The notes beneath the pieces were generated by a model, which saw only the letters and a program-made list of their open reading frames with translations, made no database searches and had not been told where the DNA came from. From Siphonodentalium dalli (Eukaryota > Mollusca > Scaphopoda > Gadilida > Siphonodentaliidae): a stretch of 64,000 nucleotides of DNA. Every line of letters starts with the position of its first letter. Within the stretch, counting starts at the first letter, position 1. Made by a program: the position numbers and the translations under genes. This document shows, one piece after another, positions 1-12,263 of this stretch. Where the stretch lies: positions 111,404,004 through 111,468,003 of the forward strand of contig CP136064.1 in NCBI GenBank assembly GCA_032622095.1. The letters are read 5' to 3'.

Positions 1-503
1 TTTGACAATGATGTCAATGTGTGTCTAGAGGTGCAAGGAATCCACTGTCCACTTATGGCCACAATAAATAGCGAGTGCCATCAGCATGCGGATTCAGTTG
101 AAATTAAACATTGGCAAATATGGGATCATGTTTGGTGATGTTATCGCCATGGTAATATATTTACGACCTTCAGGCTATATTTGTAGCATAACTTATCAAA
201 TATAAATTAAAAACTATGGCGCCGCTTTATCAAACCCATCGATATTGATATTATCGTTTCAAGGGAGTTCACTTCGAATACCTCTTAACTTCTAATGACC
301 ATAATTCGCAAAAGCCGATTCTTAACTTCCCAACGTCAATCGTTCGAACGAAAGCTATAATTTACAAATCTGGTACACAATAATTATATAGGATAAACAC
401 GTTCAACAACTTTAAAACAAACGCCGAACAAACAAGTGACTGAAAGCACCGGCTCGTGTCCACGCTTTACTGAAGGAAGAACATAACACCGTCGATTTCA
501 AGC

Positions 504-893
504 TCAATATTTATCGATAAAAATCCCACCTTTTGTACAAAACTTCTACGTGTATCGGCATAGCTAATGTTAATATGCCCAAATCAATCACATATTTGAA
601 TCAAAGTCTCCACTTTTTTCCTATATTTAAAGATAATTACGAAGCGATTTCGCAGTAGACAAAATACGCGCGATGCTGGTTTAACCAATCAACGGTCAGA
701 ATAATCAGCGCGTGATCGCCAACGACTTCATTTTAATGCAAAAGTAATTTGAAATTATTGCTTAAATACTGGAAATGAGTGGAGACGGATTAAAATATGC
801 GATTAATTTGGCAGTCGAACATTAGATCTATCGACACAAGACAGTTTAAATTTTGTACAAAAGGTGGGGTTTTTATCGATAAATATTGAGTTT
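504..893. repeat. Foldback (inverted repeat) element
   Basis: A segment near 504-547 containing ATTTATCGATAAAAATCCCA followed by CCTTTTGTACAAAA is found again, reverse-complemented, near 847-893. Inner parts also pair loosely: a tract near 582-615 with AAAGTCTCCAC matches the complement of GAGTGGAGACGG near 776-788. This is foldback or MITE-like DNA with no coding capacity. Small reading frames in it are by-products of the inverted repeat. Exact outer ends and a target duplication were not resolved. Confidence 0.55.
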
Positions 894-904
894 TATGAAT
901 TTGC

Positions 905-1395
905 TGATTCTCGTCCGGTGTTCTCGTGTGGTTTTTACATTTATTCCACACCCATGAGCGTGATTCACGTGTATTCAACGGAATCCCAGCCATTGAATAC
1001 ATATTAGTGTATACCTCTAGTGGAATACAAGCCGGAACTATTCTTGTTGACGTTATCGCCAAGAAAGATGACGTACATTACGTCGACCATCCACTTCCGG
1101 TTATCCCCCAATAATTACTGGTTATTTGTCAGACTTAAATCACAATAAAGGTGGCTATAGTAACAATGAAGGTGACTTTCATGGATTGAACTTATCTGAC
1201 TGAACGGTGTAGAATAAATACAGAACACAACTTGCATCATAATCTCGAATCTGTTATCGAACTCGTTGCGGACGGCGCAAAGATATATTTCGCTCGAGCT
1301 ATACTCTCGCAAAATATATCATTGCACCAACCGCAACTCATTCGATAACGAGTCTCGATTAAGATGCGCGTTGTTTTCTGTCTATATACACCCCT
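905..1395 (+). repeat. Dispersed repeat A, copy 1
   Basis: This block is closely similar, in the same orientation, to about 8790-9290. Shared landmarks are GAAAGATGACGTACATTACG (a pair of CRE-like TGACGT/ACGTCA sites, near 1063 and 8944), CAATGAAGGTGAC, and CTTGCATCATAATCTCGAAT (near 1231 and 9111). Inside it, about 1245-1370 folds back: GTTATCGAACTCGTTGCGG pairs with CCGCAACTCATTCGATAAC, and an inner pair flanks a TCGCTCGAGC stretch. The short reading frames here are not conserved between copies, so this is treated as a repeat and not a gene. Confidence 0.65.
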
Positions 1396-1399
1396 ACCG

Positions 1400-2915
1400 A
1401 TATTTAATCAAAATGTTGTACATTTTAAATAAAATTGTAAAAAATTTCCACCATTCGTTTCCAAATATTTATCTTGGAACACGTTCGGACATCCGTTAAT
1501 TATAATTCCCATTCATCACTCTCTCAACTTATTCCATGTTGTGCCTCTAACCTGGCATGTGGCAATGTAAGCGTAAACTGTATAATTCGTTTTTTTTTCA
1601 TTTGAGAAAACTATATTTTACGAGTGGGGTTAAGTTTACGCCGTATTTTCACAGAAATATTATTGGCATTCCATCACTAAACTCGTTTTACTAGGTTATT
1701 CAGGAAATATTTTGAGACATGTTGCGAGGCAATATCCCATGTGGTTCACAAGTTAAAAGCTAAAAGACTCTCCAAGTAATGTTTCGCCATTTCACAATAT
1801 TTATCGCATTTTTTTCGAACCAGCTTATAAATTTGTCCAGTGTTGTATCATATGTCGTTTTATGATGATTTCTAATTAAAATAAACGATATCTTGTTCGG
1901 TTTATAACTGCAGTAATATGTTTTAATGTGCTGACCCTTAATTGTACTCGAGAAAATTTTATATTATTTTTGGGTAAGATTTGTCATATATCAACAATCT
2001 AATGTGAACATTGACTGAAGTGGACTACGAGCAAATTCGAATGCATCATATAATAATGACCTTTAATCTGATGCATATAAACCTTTGTTGTATTGTGGGG
2101 GGGGGGGGGGGGGTGATACAGCCAACTCGAAAAATAGAGGGCTTCTGAATAGTGGGCCATATGTAGTTGGGCGGATATGTGTAAACTCGTGCATTTTTGT
2201 GAATAAATCGCCAATTTGGCCTATATGTTCCTTGTGGAACGCTCTAACAATATATTTGGTAAAAAGGACACAATTAGGATATTTTTGAGTTGCCACATAT
2301 AGTAACTGGTTGTAAAACAGCATACATATCGTGGTAATGGGTTTATTTCCAATATACTATGGAAAGTCGCAGGTGTCTCGCTGTAAATATAGTGCATGGA
2401 TAGCATTTGAAGTACTCCACCACTCGGAGACAACAGGGTATAGCATATTTGATGTTGCTATGGTAACCGAAGCATGTGACCAAACTACAAATAATGTCAT
2501 CTCAGTATCTTGAATGAAAGAACGATAATTGCACATATAGCCAAAGTGTATGTGTGGTCCCTTCTATTCAGCATTCATCGTGTTAAGAATTACAAAAGAA
2601 CATTATTTTCACGCTCGTATGGCTTCTTTTCACTAAAAATTATATTGCAAAATAAGCTCGACCTATGATTACGAAATACAGGATAGGAAATTTTCCTTCT
2701 GAAATTACTGCTATTGTCTAATGGACTCAGACGTATTATGTTACACTGAATATAATTTCTATCAGAGAGGGAATCACCCGACTAATGGGACAAACATGTT
2801 ATTGGCCAAATAATCTGATATATCACGTTATCGGATGAATCCAGTTGGAAATATTTGACTCTTCCTCGGGATCTCTCGCCAAAAGAACATATATGCACAC
2901 TGTAAATACTTGCAT
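1400..2915. other. Non-coding AT-rich stretch with one G-tract
   Basis: No gene recognised. The only distinct landmark is a 17-base G homopolymer at 2097-2113. The short open frames around it run through the G/C tract (poly-Gly or poly-Pro) and look spurious. Confidence 0.5.
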
Positions 2916-2919
2916 TTAA

Positions 2920-3235
2920 AGGTACACAATCCGATTCGATGGTCCCCATGTCATCAGATTCCAACAACAACTTCAGTTATCAGAATCGATTAATTGACAA
3001 AATATAACGATAACAACTGTCAACTATATAGTTTTTTTGTTCAACGCAATTTGGTATCGTCGAATATTTGCCAGGCCTCCAAATATTCCAGGTGAAAATA
3101 TAACAGATTTTAAATATCGATATCTGATAACTCTGAACTCAGATGGGTGGGTTCCTCGACTCGAATGAAATATTTTTACCCCCTCCGTAGCCAAATAGAT
3201 AGTAATTTAGGGGCGTTAATTCGGATTGTGCATCT
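2920..3235. mobile_element. TTAA-flanked MITE, family 2 (copy 1)
   Basis: The left end reads AGGTACACAATCCGATTCGA and the right end carries TCGGATTGTGCATCT, an inverted repeat. TTAA lies directly outside both ends (2916-2919 and 3236-3239). Related copies are at 21,666-22,066, 35,879-36,111, about 39,150-39,462 and about 57,992-58,338. A TTAA duplication is typical of piggyBac- and Kolobok-type elements; no transposase is present, so the superfamily is an inference. Confidence 0.75.
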
Positions 3236-3797
3236 TTAAATCAACGTTAAATGGAGCATATATTGGCTAGATTTGGCAACTTTGAAAATATGGTAATCTG
3301 ACAATTCTCATCTTTTATATCAGCGATAGTGGGGTTGATATAAGCTTATCGTATGATCTAATTATCGTGGTATATAGAATAAATATGGTAAATGGTACTT
3401 CTTTGTCTAAAGTCATTTGCAAGACACTAAATAAGTACAACTGGAACGAGCCGTTAGACTTTAAACACAGATAATATGACGTCACTACCAATGCGATATC
3501 GCAAATGCAAAGTGCCCACAGGTCTGGAGTACGACTGTCGAGAAGCTGACTACTATCGCTATAGTGGATGAACCAGAGGGTATCCAGATTAACATGGATT
3601 TGTTTCCCCCATCGGCTCCTTATATAGCATGGTACGATAATCGTATCTAAGACCGGCATGGTGAACTCCAGCGACCTCTCGGGAACAACACCCAAAACAA
3701 CTTCTACAAAGATACACTTTTATAACATGAACACAATTAAACTAAGAACGGGTTTTTTTTGTGCAACATTTGTAACTATTATATAGCCATGGATATG

Positions 3798-4772
3798 CAG
3801 GGACGTGGCTAGAGGGTCTCCGTTGGGGGTGTCACCTTGGGAAATTCCAACTGCACCCCCCTTGAATCAGAATTCAGACCAAACACAAATTTGTATAATT
3901 CCATTTGCACCCCCCCACTGCATCCTATATATTGATAAACCATGGTTCTATATTCCCGGTATGAGAACATTCAGATATTTTAACCTGAAAAATTGCATAA
4001 ATCATAACATCTAGTGTTCTAACTCCGGGCTGACCATGGTTGTTCGGTCCGGTAGACTGGCCTCAACTGAAGCTTTCCTATATTGTTTGAAATTTCCAAC
4101 CTATACTTCCCCTCAGGTTGGAAATTTCTCCAACTGATGACCATTTCAGTCCACAAGTTTGACCAAATGTAGTAAAATATTGTTTTGTTAAACTAATTAG
4201 CACTTTTGTATTGGCCATGGGGGAGGGACAAAGACACACCGGGCCGACCATGGTTCGGCCTGGTGTGCGAAAATTTTGAAATCTGAACAAGAAAATCGCT
4301 AAATCCTAGCATCTAGACTAGCCTCAAGCCTTCCTAGAGTTGGAAAATTTCCAACTGATGACAATTCCAATGACAATGTTGACCAAATGTATGACAATAT
4401 TGCTTTCTTAAATTAACTAGCAGTTTTTGACTGGACACGGGGGAGTGACCAGGAAAAAGCTTTCCAAGTGTTGGAAATTCCCAACCTGTCACCCCCCCTA
4501 AGGTTCGAAAATTTCCAACTGATTACCATTTCAGTCCAAACTTTGACAAAAAATAGGAAAATATGCAAATATTGGTTCAAAAACAATTAATTCCCCCCAA
4601 TAAATTGTTTGAAAATCAAACTACAAGAACATGTTCAACCTATTGTTGGTGTGAAATTTCCAAATAATGTGTTGGCAGGTATGAAATTTCCAACTGTTGA
4701 AAATTTGACCAAAGTTGGGGGGGGGGGGGGGTGAGACACCCCCAAACCCCCCCCCCTGTCGCCACGTCTCTG
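3798..4772. mobile_element. Non-autonomous hAT-type element, 975 bp
   Basis: The ends are inverted repeats: CAGGGACGTGGC on the left and GCCACGTCTCTG on the right. They are flanked by an exact 8-bp direct repeat TGGATATG (3790-3797 and 4773-4780). An 8-bp target duplication together with a CAGGG terminus is the classic hAT signature. The interior has no transposase. It consists of degenerate units containing GGTTGGAAATTTCC, AACTGATGACCATTTCAGTC and TTTGACCAAA repeated about four times, and a 15-base G-tract (4717-4731) next to a C-tract. Fragments of related units occur near 43,640-43,720 and 47,940-48,060. Confidence 0.85.
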
Positions 4773-5232
4773 TGGATATGTTTGTCTACTAACCTTTTTT
4801 TTTATATATGAGGGATGTTAGTGGATAACAAGATGTTAAATTGAAACCTAACAAATGTGATTTGCGTTCAAAATAAAAAGTTCTATTATATAACTTACGC
4901 GAAATTTAAAGAAAAAACACTGGTATCCATGACAACAAACGAAACTGTATGAGCCAGCAGATGTTGTTCTCACACAGTAGACAGAGAACGAACATCGCTA
5001 TTTAACAAAACATGCGATATACTCGCTAAATTTCGCAATTTATTAATAAAGTGCACGATTCGGCCATTTTCTGTCACATATCCGCTCCACAACACGGATC
5101 GGTGAAGTGTGCAATCTTACTCTTTTCCATGAAATAAACGGATACATGAACCACAATCAGCAGTTCCTTATGAAATTCATCTAATATCATCTAGAATATT
5201 TATATGTCAAAATATAAATAGGAATATTTTAA

Positions 5233-5784
5233 AGGGGTATTGTACACTAAATCGGGCCATTTATGGGACCATTTTCTATTATTCTAAACATAATTTATGC
5301 AACAAATGAATAAAATGGAGCCATGGATTATCAGTCATAATTATCAGAATTCTCTCGTTATAGTTTTCCTTACCCCAATTCTGCGAGACCACAGCCACTC
5401 CAACAGCCACACTTAAACAGTAACTTCTACAATACAACTGAATTAAAACCATCTCCGATATTTGAATTTATTAGCAATTGAATGCCAGGGGAGAGGAGCT
5501 CCGATAAGTTCGGTAACTTGTGCTCCGATCCTCTGTGCCCACACTCATATCATCATTGTTATATTTAATCTGTGTAATATATATTGTATATAGTGGGTCA
5601 CAATAAATATGTTCAAATCATAGTGCAAAATACACTCACGTGCTCTATGAACGATGCACACAACATGGTAATTATAATACAATTGAGTTTATGACTATAG
5701 ACTCGAGTCATTTGTTGCATAAATTCTGTTGAGTATAAAAGGAGATGGTTCCATAAATGGCCGGATTTAGTGCACAGTCCCCCT
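5233..5784. mobile_element. TTAA-flanked MITE, family 1 (copy 1)
   Basis: The left end is AGGGGTATTGTACACTAAAT followed by CGGGCCATTTATGGGACCA. The right end is its inverse, TGGTTCCATAAATGGCCGGA then TTTAGTGCACAGTCCCCCT. TTAA flanks both sides (5229-5232 and 5785-5788). The ~95-bp terminal repeats also share TGCAACAAATGA/TCATTTGTTGCA. Copies are at 37,123-37,463 and 61,111-61,427. No coding capacity. Confidence 0.85.
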
Positions 5785-6610
5785 TTAATCACCCGTCATG
5801 AATGTACATTGTACTTTTAACGCAGCGAAAGGGTTAGTTTATCAATAATAACCTTCTATCGTTGAGATATCATTAACTAAATGTGACGAAATATGACGCT
5901 ATGCGCTCTCGCGTGACCTAGCTCGTGTCAGATGGTAGGTACATCATCCCAGAACCAACTATAACATGTTCTCCATGGGTGGCATCGAGGGGACACACGT
6001 ATCAAAATAGCTATATGATTTTTGAGGTAAGTAATCAGACAAAGCATACAATAACTTGCATTATTATGTATGTTGAGTAAATTATATAGAAAACACCCAC
6101 GTATTGCGTGAAATAACTTCACATACACAATTAGCATGTGAATGGACCCTCCAGTATGATTCGACGCCGATTAGAGCGGCATTTACCCATATGCAACCAC
6201 ACAGGTCCTTAGGTTCTATTGAGCACATGCAATTATCATGAAATCCGCGTCGAATGGATTGCAGAGGGTAGACTAGTGTGGAATGTATGATTTATCAATT
6301 TATCAAGAACAGAAAACTGATACACATTGAAGCGACAGATATATAATCTTCCAAAAGTTAAAGGGACCGTATAGGGCCCTTTCAGTCGGTAAATAGGAAA
6401 CATATAAAGTTTTTTTTAAACCATCATCACTAATAATAACATGGATAGAGCTTCTCGTTTTTATTATCGATAACTCCCCCCCCCAATCAACTTAAACAAA
6501 ACTTATGTAAATCTCAATCTGTGACTGTCACTCCAGATGGAGTCGACTCAGTCAATATCTCCGACAGTGGTATATCAACAAAACAGCTATATATTACGAT
6601 AATAGTACTC

Positions 6611-7075
6611 GGTACGTTATGTTTGAAAACGCATTAGGGTAATCAAAAACACCACCGCACCCCATATATACATATACACATTACACATCTCGTTTAAGGA
6701 CTTGCAAGTCGTCACAACGAGTTGTAAGTTGTTATGCCGAGTTTCTGGAAGTCGTTATAACGTATATATTTGTGGTGCGGTGGTGTTTCGGATGCCCTAA
6801 CGCGCTTTCGTACGTTATGAGAAGTTATTGTCAGAGCAGTTGTCGGAAGTCGTTATAACGACTTGTAGAAATAAAAACAAGTCGTTATAACGACTTGTAA
6901 ATGTTTCTGCAAGTCGTTATAACGACTTGTTATAACGAGTTGTTGGAAGTCGTTATAACGAGCTGTACATGTACGTCGTTATAATTGCAAATCGTTGTAA
7001 CGAGTTGTGTATTTGTATATCTGGGGGTGCGGTAGAGTTTCGGATGGCCTAATGCGCTTTCATACGTTATGAGAA
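6611..7075. repeat. Palindromic GTCGTTATAACGAC repeat array with inverted flanks
   Basis: The core (about 6700-7010) contains repeated AAGTCGTTATAACGACTTGT and half-units, each itself an inverted repeat, separated by TTTCTG or similar spacers. The array is bracketed by inverted flanks: a left flank with TACGTTATG, CGCATTAGGG and ACACCACCGCACCCC, and two right-hand copies near 6773-6822 and 7023-7075 containing GTGCGGT(G/A)G(T/A)GTTTCGGAT and ACGTTATGAGAAG. Non-coding; probably a foldback transposon with internal amplification. Confidence 0.65.
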
Positions 7076-8315
7076 GTTTCTCAATAATCTACTTCACATT
7101 AGGGGGGGGGGGGGGGGTCCCATCTCGAGATTGCATGTTTTATGTGACTTTTGTGAGCCGATATCGCAATAAACATTGAATTAATTACCCAGGAGAAATT
7201 CCATAATTGTAAGCGATGCAAAGCAAACTCGCTCATAAAGCCACTTAAATTGTGCAATTACATTATTGAGGAACAGATACTAACTAAGAAATATATTTCC
7301 CGCGGTATTTGTCCGACTTTATAAGGTTCCTGTCAAAACTTCAAAGAGTTCCAAGTTTTTTTTACTGCAGTTAGTGGAATATGATCTCCATGGCGTAACC
7401 GGAGTAGAGATTCATGACATGATCTAAGCTAATTCCATTCATATCCATTGTATGCGGTCAATTGCTTTCGATCAGAGCATGCGAATAGTTCTTTACCAGA
7501 ATAAATGTCGTCTTCGACTCGATTAATTCTGGAAAATAACTATTCTTATACTCTATAATTTTAGCCTTGCACACCGATCACGTATTTCGAACCTAACATC
7601 AAATGAATCATTTAAACATGATTGGTAAACCACAAAAGAATATCAACTGGGCGAATGATCTTGTTGGCTTTTTTAATTGTGTTGTCAAATTATGACAAGC
7701 AAATAATCTCAACATCCGCGTCAGCCTGCACCCAAAATGTATGGTCGAGTTAACCCTTTCTACATGTATATACTAGATTTTCCAATAAGATATAAATGTA
7801 ACATTTGAAGGGTCTAGTAATTCATCTGGAGGTGTGTTCAAGTAATACAAGCAGACGAAAGACATGTATGTATTGACATTTCATTGGAGAGTGGCGCAGA
7901 CTGGGTGCGATTTCATTGGTTTATGACATAGCAGATCACGTCAGAGATCAGAGGTCAATGACGTGTTAACAAGCGATATATCCATAATTCATTTTACTCA
8001 TGCATCGCAATATAGGAGACATCATCTTCGAGTTTTTGTTTTATCAGTCAACGATATGCATGAATGATTATTCTTTCGAATCTAGTTGTATTTATAACTA
8101 TTTCTAAATACACGATTCTAACAAACATTTACTACGCCAGGAATGCACTCCATATTTGGAAAAGGTTTATTATGTCATGTTGGGAATTCCGCGTCGTCGT
8201 AGAAATTAAATATTATGGACACTTCTAGAGACGTAATTCCGATATAGGAATTTCGGGTATATCCTTCATGTAAGAATACACGAAACCACGCACCCCCTCC
8301 ATTCTCCATATGTGT

Positions 8316-8419
8316 TAGCGTTGGGGTTAGGGTTATGATCAGGGCTAGGGTTAGGGCTAGCGTTAGGGTTAGGGCTAGTGTTAGGACTAGGGTTAGGGTT
8401 AGAGTTAGGGTTAGTGTAT
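8316..8419 (+). repeat. Degenerate telomere-like TTAGGG tract
   Basis: About 100 bp of TTAGGG-type units interspersed with variant units (TTAGGGCTAG, GTTAGGAC, GTTAGAG, GTTAGTG). TTAGGG is the ancestral animal telomere repeat, so this looks like an eroded interstitial telomeric sequence. The reading frame on the opposite strand across it (8175-8435) encodes a Leu/Thr dipeptide repeat and is an artefact. Confidence 0.75.
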
Positions 8420-8769
8420 CCTCACATGAAGACATACCGATTTTCGTCGGCTTTTCAAAGCGATGGAGGTATTGGCAGCTTTGATTTACGTATCAACGTC
8501 ACTAGTAAGACAACAGGACGGATCGACAGAAGAATAACTTGATAAGGACCAGGGGGCTCAATTTTCTCACGAAATGATTGGACTTATTTGGACCGCATGG
8601 CTATCTCATGAACTTTGTAAACACTTAATGTTATCAATGCTTTACGGTGGTGAATATACAGAAAACAACTCACATTTTAATCCAGAATCTGTTATCGAAT
8701 GCGTTGTGGACGGCGCAATGAGAAGAACTTGATTAAAATGTGAATATGCGCCGTCCACAGCGTGTTCGA

Positions 8770-9378
8770 CAAAAAATTATAGATTATGGTGCAAGTTGTG
8801 TTCTGTATTTATTCCACGCTCTTGGGTTGGATTCATGTAATCCATGACAGCGGCTACCATTGATACTATGACTACCTTTATTGTTATTTATTTCTAATAA
8901 AAATTAGGCAATTCTATGTGGTTCGTTGACGATGCCGCCAAGAAAGATGACGTACATTACGTCAACGATCCGCTTCGGGTGATGCCCCGATCATTAATGG
9001 TTATTCATCAGACTTAAAATCAGTATAAAGGTAGCTATAGTATCAATGAAGGTGACAGTCATTGCTTGAGCCTTTCTGACACAACGATGTATACAAAATA
9101 CAAAACACAACTTGCATCATAATCTCGAATCTGTTATCGAACTCGCTGCGGACGTCACATATAGTAAAATACATTTCGCTCGAGCTGTTCGCTCTCGCGA
9201 AATATATCATTGTGCCATCCGCAACTCATTCGACAAAAGATTCTCGATTAAGATGTGCATTGTATTCTGTCTATGTATTAAACTTGTGGTATACACTAAT
9301 GTGTATTCAATGGCTGGGATTCAGTTGAATACATGTGCCCTACGTCAACGGGTGTGGAATACATACAAAATCTAAGTA
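8770..9378 (+). repeat. Dispersed repeat A, copy 2, with foldback ends
   Basis: Second copy of the repeat at about 905-1395. In this copy the right part (about 9295-9365) resembles the reverse complement of the left end of copy 1 (GGCTGGGATTC, GTGTATTCAATGG, TGGAATACAT), so the complete element is probably a foldback of ~0.6 kb. Immediately upstream, about 8685-8765, is another hairpin: GCGTTGTGGACGGCGCA pairs with TGCGCCGTCCACAGCGTG. Confidence 0.6.
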
Positions 9379-9379
9379 A

Positions 9380-10325
9380 TAATTCTTCAGTGAATCCTTT
9401 GGAAAAATAAGGTCCCCTCATCATTAATCAAGATTACCAAAGTCGTGTTCCATGTCTAGAAGTATATTATTTCATTGTGGACATATCTAGTCTATATGGT
9501 TCTAATCACATATGTGTGATATGTGAAGCTACAATGCTAATTATACTTGATCATTTATTATATATTCTTTATTCTTACTTATTCTACTGCCATATATACT
9601 TAACCATGTTTACAATTTTGTAGTGTGTGCATAATTGAAACTTGGGGGTGGGCTAGATTGGCGATTCGAACAATTGCGTAATTTATGCTACTTGTCAGAC
9701 AGTCCATTCCCCTGTGAAATATAAACCCAACACATGGTTGGGCTATGTGACGTTCACTGCATATCACAGGAAACCGCATACGTTTATCCATTGACTGTAT
9801 TCACAATTGAGTACTAATCATAAATATTCAATTTATAAGCGCGGTGGTGCGGAAGAATTATTTCATAATAATATGTTGTACATCCCCTATTGACAACTAG
9901 GTTCAAAGTATGCATATTCATAATCCAATTGGTTTCTTTAACCCATACCATGCATGGTCCAAGTTATGTATTGTTTCAACAACGTATGTAATATACGAAC
10001 CCATACCAACCAAGCGACATGTATATATACATGGCATTTATATAGAAATCAAAATAATAATTAAAATTGAGAACTTATTACAAACTATTTAGTCGGACAC
10101 ATCTCATAATGTAGGTATATATATGTTGTAATGTATGCCACCTGTTACACTGTCCATTCGTATCGGACTGACAGGGAGTTTATGGGAGTCCGAACATTAG
10201 CCACATTCCCAACGGGAAATAGTCAAATATCTGAACCTGGTTGTTAGAGAAATATTGGATTTCCCCTTGTATAAAATATGAATACTTTAAATGCTTTAAA
10301 ATGTGTGATTATATCGGGTTTCTCC
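9380..10325. other. No recognisable gene or element
   Basis: AT-rich sequence without a convincing coding frame, repeat boundary or RNA gene that I can identify. Confidence 0.4.
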
Positions 10326-10329
10326 CAAT

Positions 10330-11070
10330 ATATATAATAACTAGAAGGTGACCCGACTTCGTCCGGGCTTTGACCTTGAATTGTCTATTTTGAAGGCCAA
10401 GGTCAAGTGGGGTCACGATTTGACCCGTCCAAAACACTGCCCGAACAAAAGTACCCGACAAAAGTACCCGTCTAAATCCATCCGGTTTCACCCGATTTGA
10501 CCTTGAATTGATCATTTTGAAGGTCAAGGTCAGGTCGGGGTCACGATTTGACCCGTCCAAAACACCCAGTGGACAAAAGTAACCCTATGTATAAAATTTC
10601 GTCGAAATACCATCAAAATTGGCGATTTGACATTGAATTGACCCTATTTCAAGGTCAAGGTCACGTCGCACAGGCAAATGAATATGCTTATGAGACTCCC
10701 CATACGAAAGTAACCCCACATGCCAAGTTTCATCGAAATCCCGTGATATTAGGGCGTTTGACCTTGAAATGACCCGATTTAAAGGCCAAGGTCACGTCGC
10801 ACGGGCAAATTGATATGCTTATGAGACTCCCCATACGAAAGTACCCCCCACATACCAAGTTTCATCGAAATCCCGTGATATTCGGGCGTTTGACCTTGAA
10901 ATTACCCGATTTCAAGGTCAAGGTCACGTCGCACGGGCAAATTAATAGGCCCATGTCACTCCCCAGCCGAAAATACCAACACATACCAAGTTTCATCGAA
11001 ATTGGCTCTGCCGTTTTTGAGTCCATCGATTACAGACAGACAAACACACACACACACACACACACACATA
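10330..11070 (+). repeat. Dispersed repeat with internal ~125-bp tandem units and CA-tract end
   Basis: It starts near ACTAGAAGGTGACCCGACTT and contains several similar units (GACCTTGAA...TTCAAGGTCAAGGTCACGTC, then CATACCAAGTTTCATCGAAA), ending in a CAGACAGACAAAC(AC)n tract near 11,031-11,068. The same start sequence recurs at 19,332 and the same CCAAGTTTCATCGAAATC end near 20,028. The adjacent ~105 bp at 11,070-11,175 (TCTTCTCGTACTAAAGCCGG, GGTGCCGGTCTTTAGTCCGA) occurs reverse-complemented at about 19,222-19,295. Apparent reading frames are carried by the tandem units and are not genes. Confidence 0.65.
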
Positions 11071-11179
11071 GTCCAAGTCTTCTCGTACTAAAGCCGGCTA
11101 AGATATTGGGATGGAGGTGCCGGTCTTTAGTCCGAGTTCCAGGCCCATGCATTCCTATGACACGACTTAAGCGTTAGTG

Positions 11180-12257
11180 ACCCGCTCAAATAAAACCACA
11201 ATTATATGAAATAAAATATCACAATTGCGACAATAAACGGATATTTTCCGCAGAAGACATGCTATTTGATCTGAAACCCACATCAGTTGTGAATTGAAAG
11301 CGGTAATTTAATGCGAAAAGAGACATTTACCGCAATGTTTACAAAATTTTAAAAGTATGCGAACTCAGTTGACCTCGCGAACTGTGTTCGGCATTTTCCG
11401 TTGAAAATATTCCGTAGATTTTCGACTGACAACGCAAATTACGATGAATTCTCCATTGTAATCGTAATTATGTGTGTCAATAAATAAAAAATAAATAGAT
11501 TAATTAAACATTGAAGATATAAATGTAATACATTAAATTAATTACGGGGAATTACAACCCTCTCAAAGTTTAAAACAGTGTAAACACAACGACCATTAGA
11601 ATAAATAATATGGTGCTACATTTTCCACATTTGGTGGACTTCAGCGAAATTAAGATATATACTAAACGAACAGAGCAATATACTGCTCTTGTTAAGCACA
11701 CAAAAAATCAAACAAAATTTGTATAAATTTTTAACCTTAAGTTTGAAAAGTCTCACTAAAACGGAAGAACTATATTTCGAAACTGTGTGATTCGGTTCTC
11801 CGATTATTTTATCAACACAAAAGTCAAAATGCACATGGATGAAAATCACACGCATGGCAAGTCAGACACAAGAGTTCTAATTTGCTCCAATATTGACAAG
11901 TTGCTTGCGAAAATTGTCAACAAAACTACCTTTCTGATCCTCCATTATGTCATTAAGTTTTTAGTGCGGGAATTGTTCTCAAAGCACATTGGAAACTGGA
12001 CTTTGCGGCGATCGGTTTTCGCTATTTTGTTCGGAAAACCCCGCGCTATATATAGAAACGGAAACTATAATACTCAGAACAAACACCGGACAATGCCGAA
12101 GTTCTTCGGAACCTGAGTTCGGCTTTCAGTTAAGTAAACAAACATAAAAAACAACGATGTTTGTGGCAATCAACCGGAATATTCTATGTGTAATTTAACA
12201 TTAAAGTTAGATTATTATACACCATTCTGACCATACTATGTCACTCTTTCCGACGTA
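11180..12257. other. Non-coding flank of the palindromic element
   Basis: Low-complexity AT-rich sequence. Open frames near 11,616-11,855 (-) and 11,787-12,116 (+) overlap on opposite strands and show no recognisable domain, so neither is called. Confidence 0.4.
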
Positions 12258-12263
12258 TATAGC
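12258..12263 (+). repeat. Left target-site duplication TATAGC
   Basis: The hexamer TATAGC lies immediately outside the left arm. An identical hexamer in the same orientation lies immediately outside the right arm at 19,123-19,128. Six base pairs is the duplication length known for Polinton/Maverick integrases. Confidence 0.75.

Noticed and set aside
2063-2323. Frames with poly-Pro or poly-Gly
   Set aside because: They exist only because of the G homopolymer.
6700-7010. CRISPR-like array
   Set aside because: Units are near-contiguous palindromes with short irregular spacers in eukaryotic DNA, not direct repeats with unique spacers.
8175-8435. Leu-Thr repeat protein
   Set aside because: Antisense reading of the TTAGGG-like tract.
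11070-11175. tRNA-derived SINE head
   Set aside because: The segment recurs inverted at 19.2 kb and has a weak B-box-like GAGTTCCAGGCC, but no convincing A box or cloverleaf, so it is kept only as a repeat.
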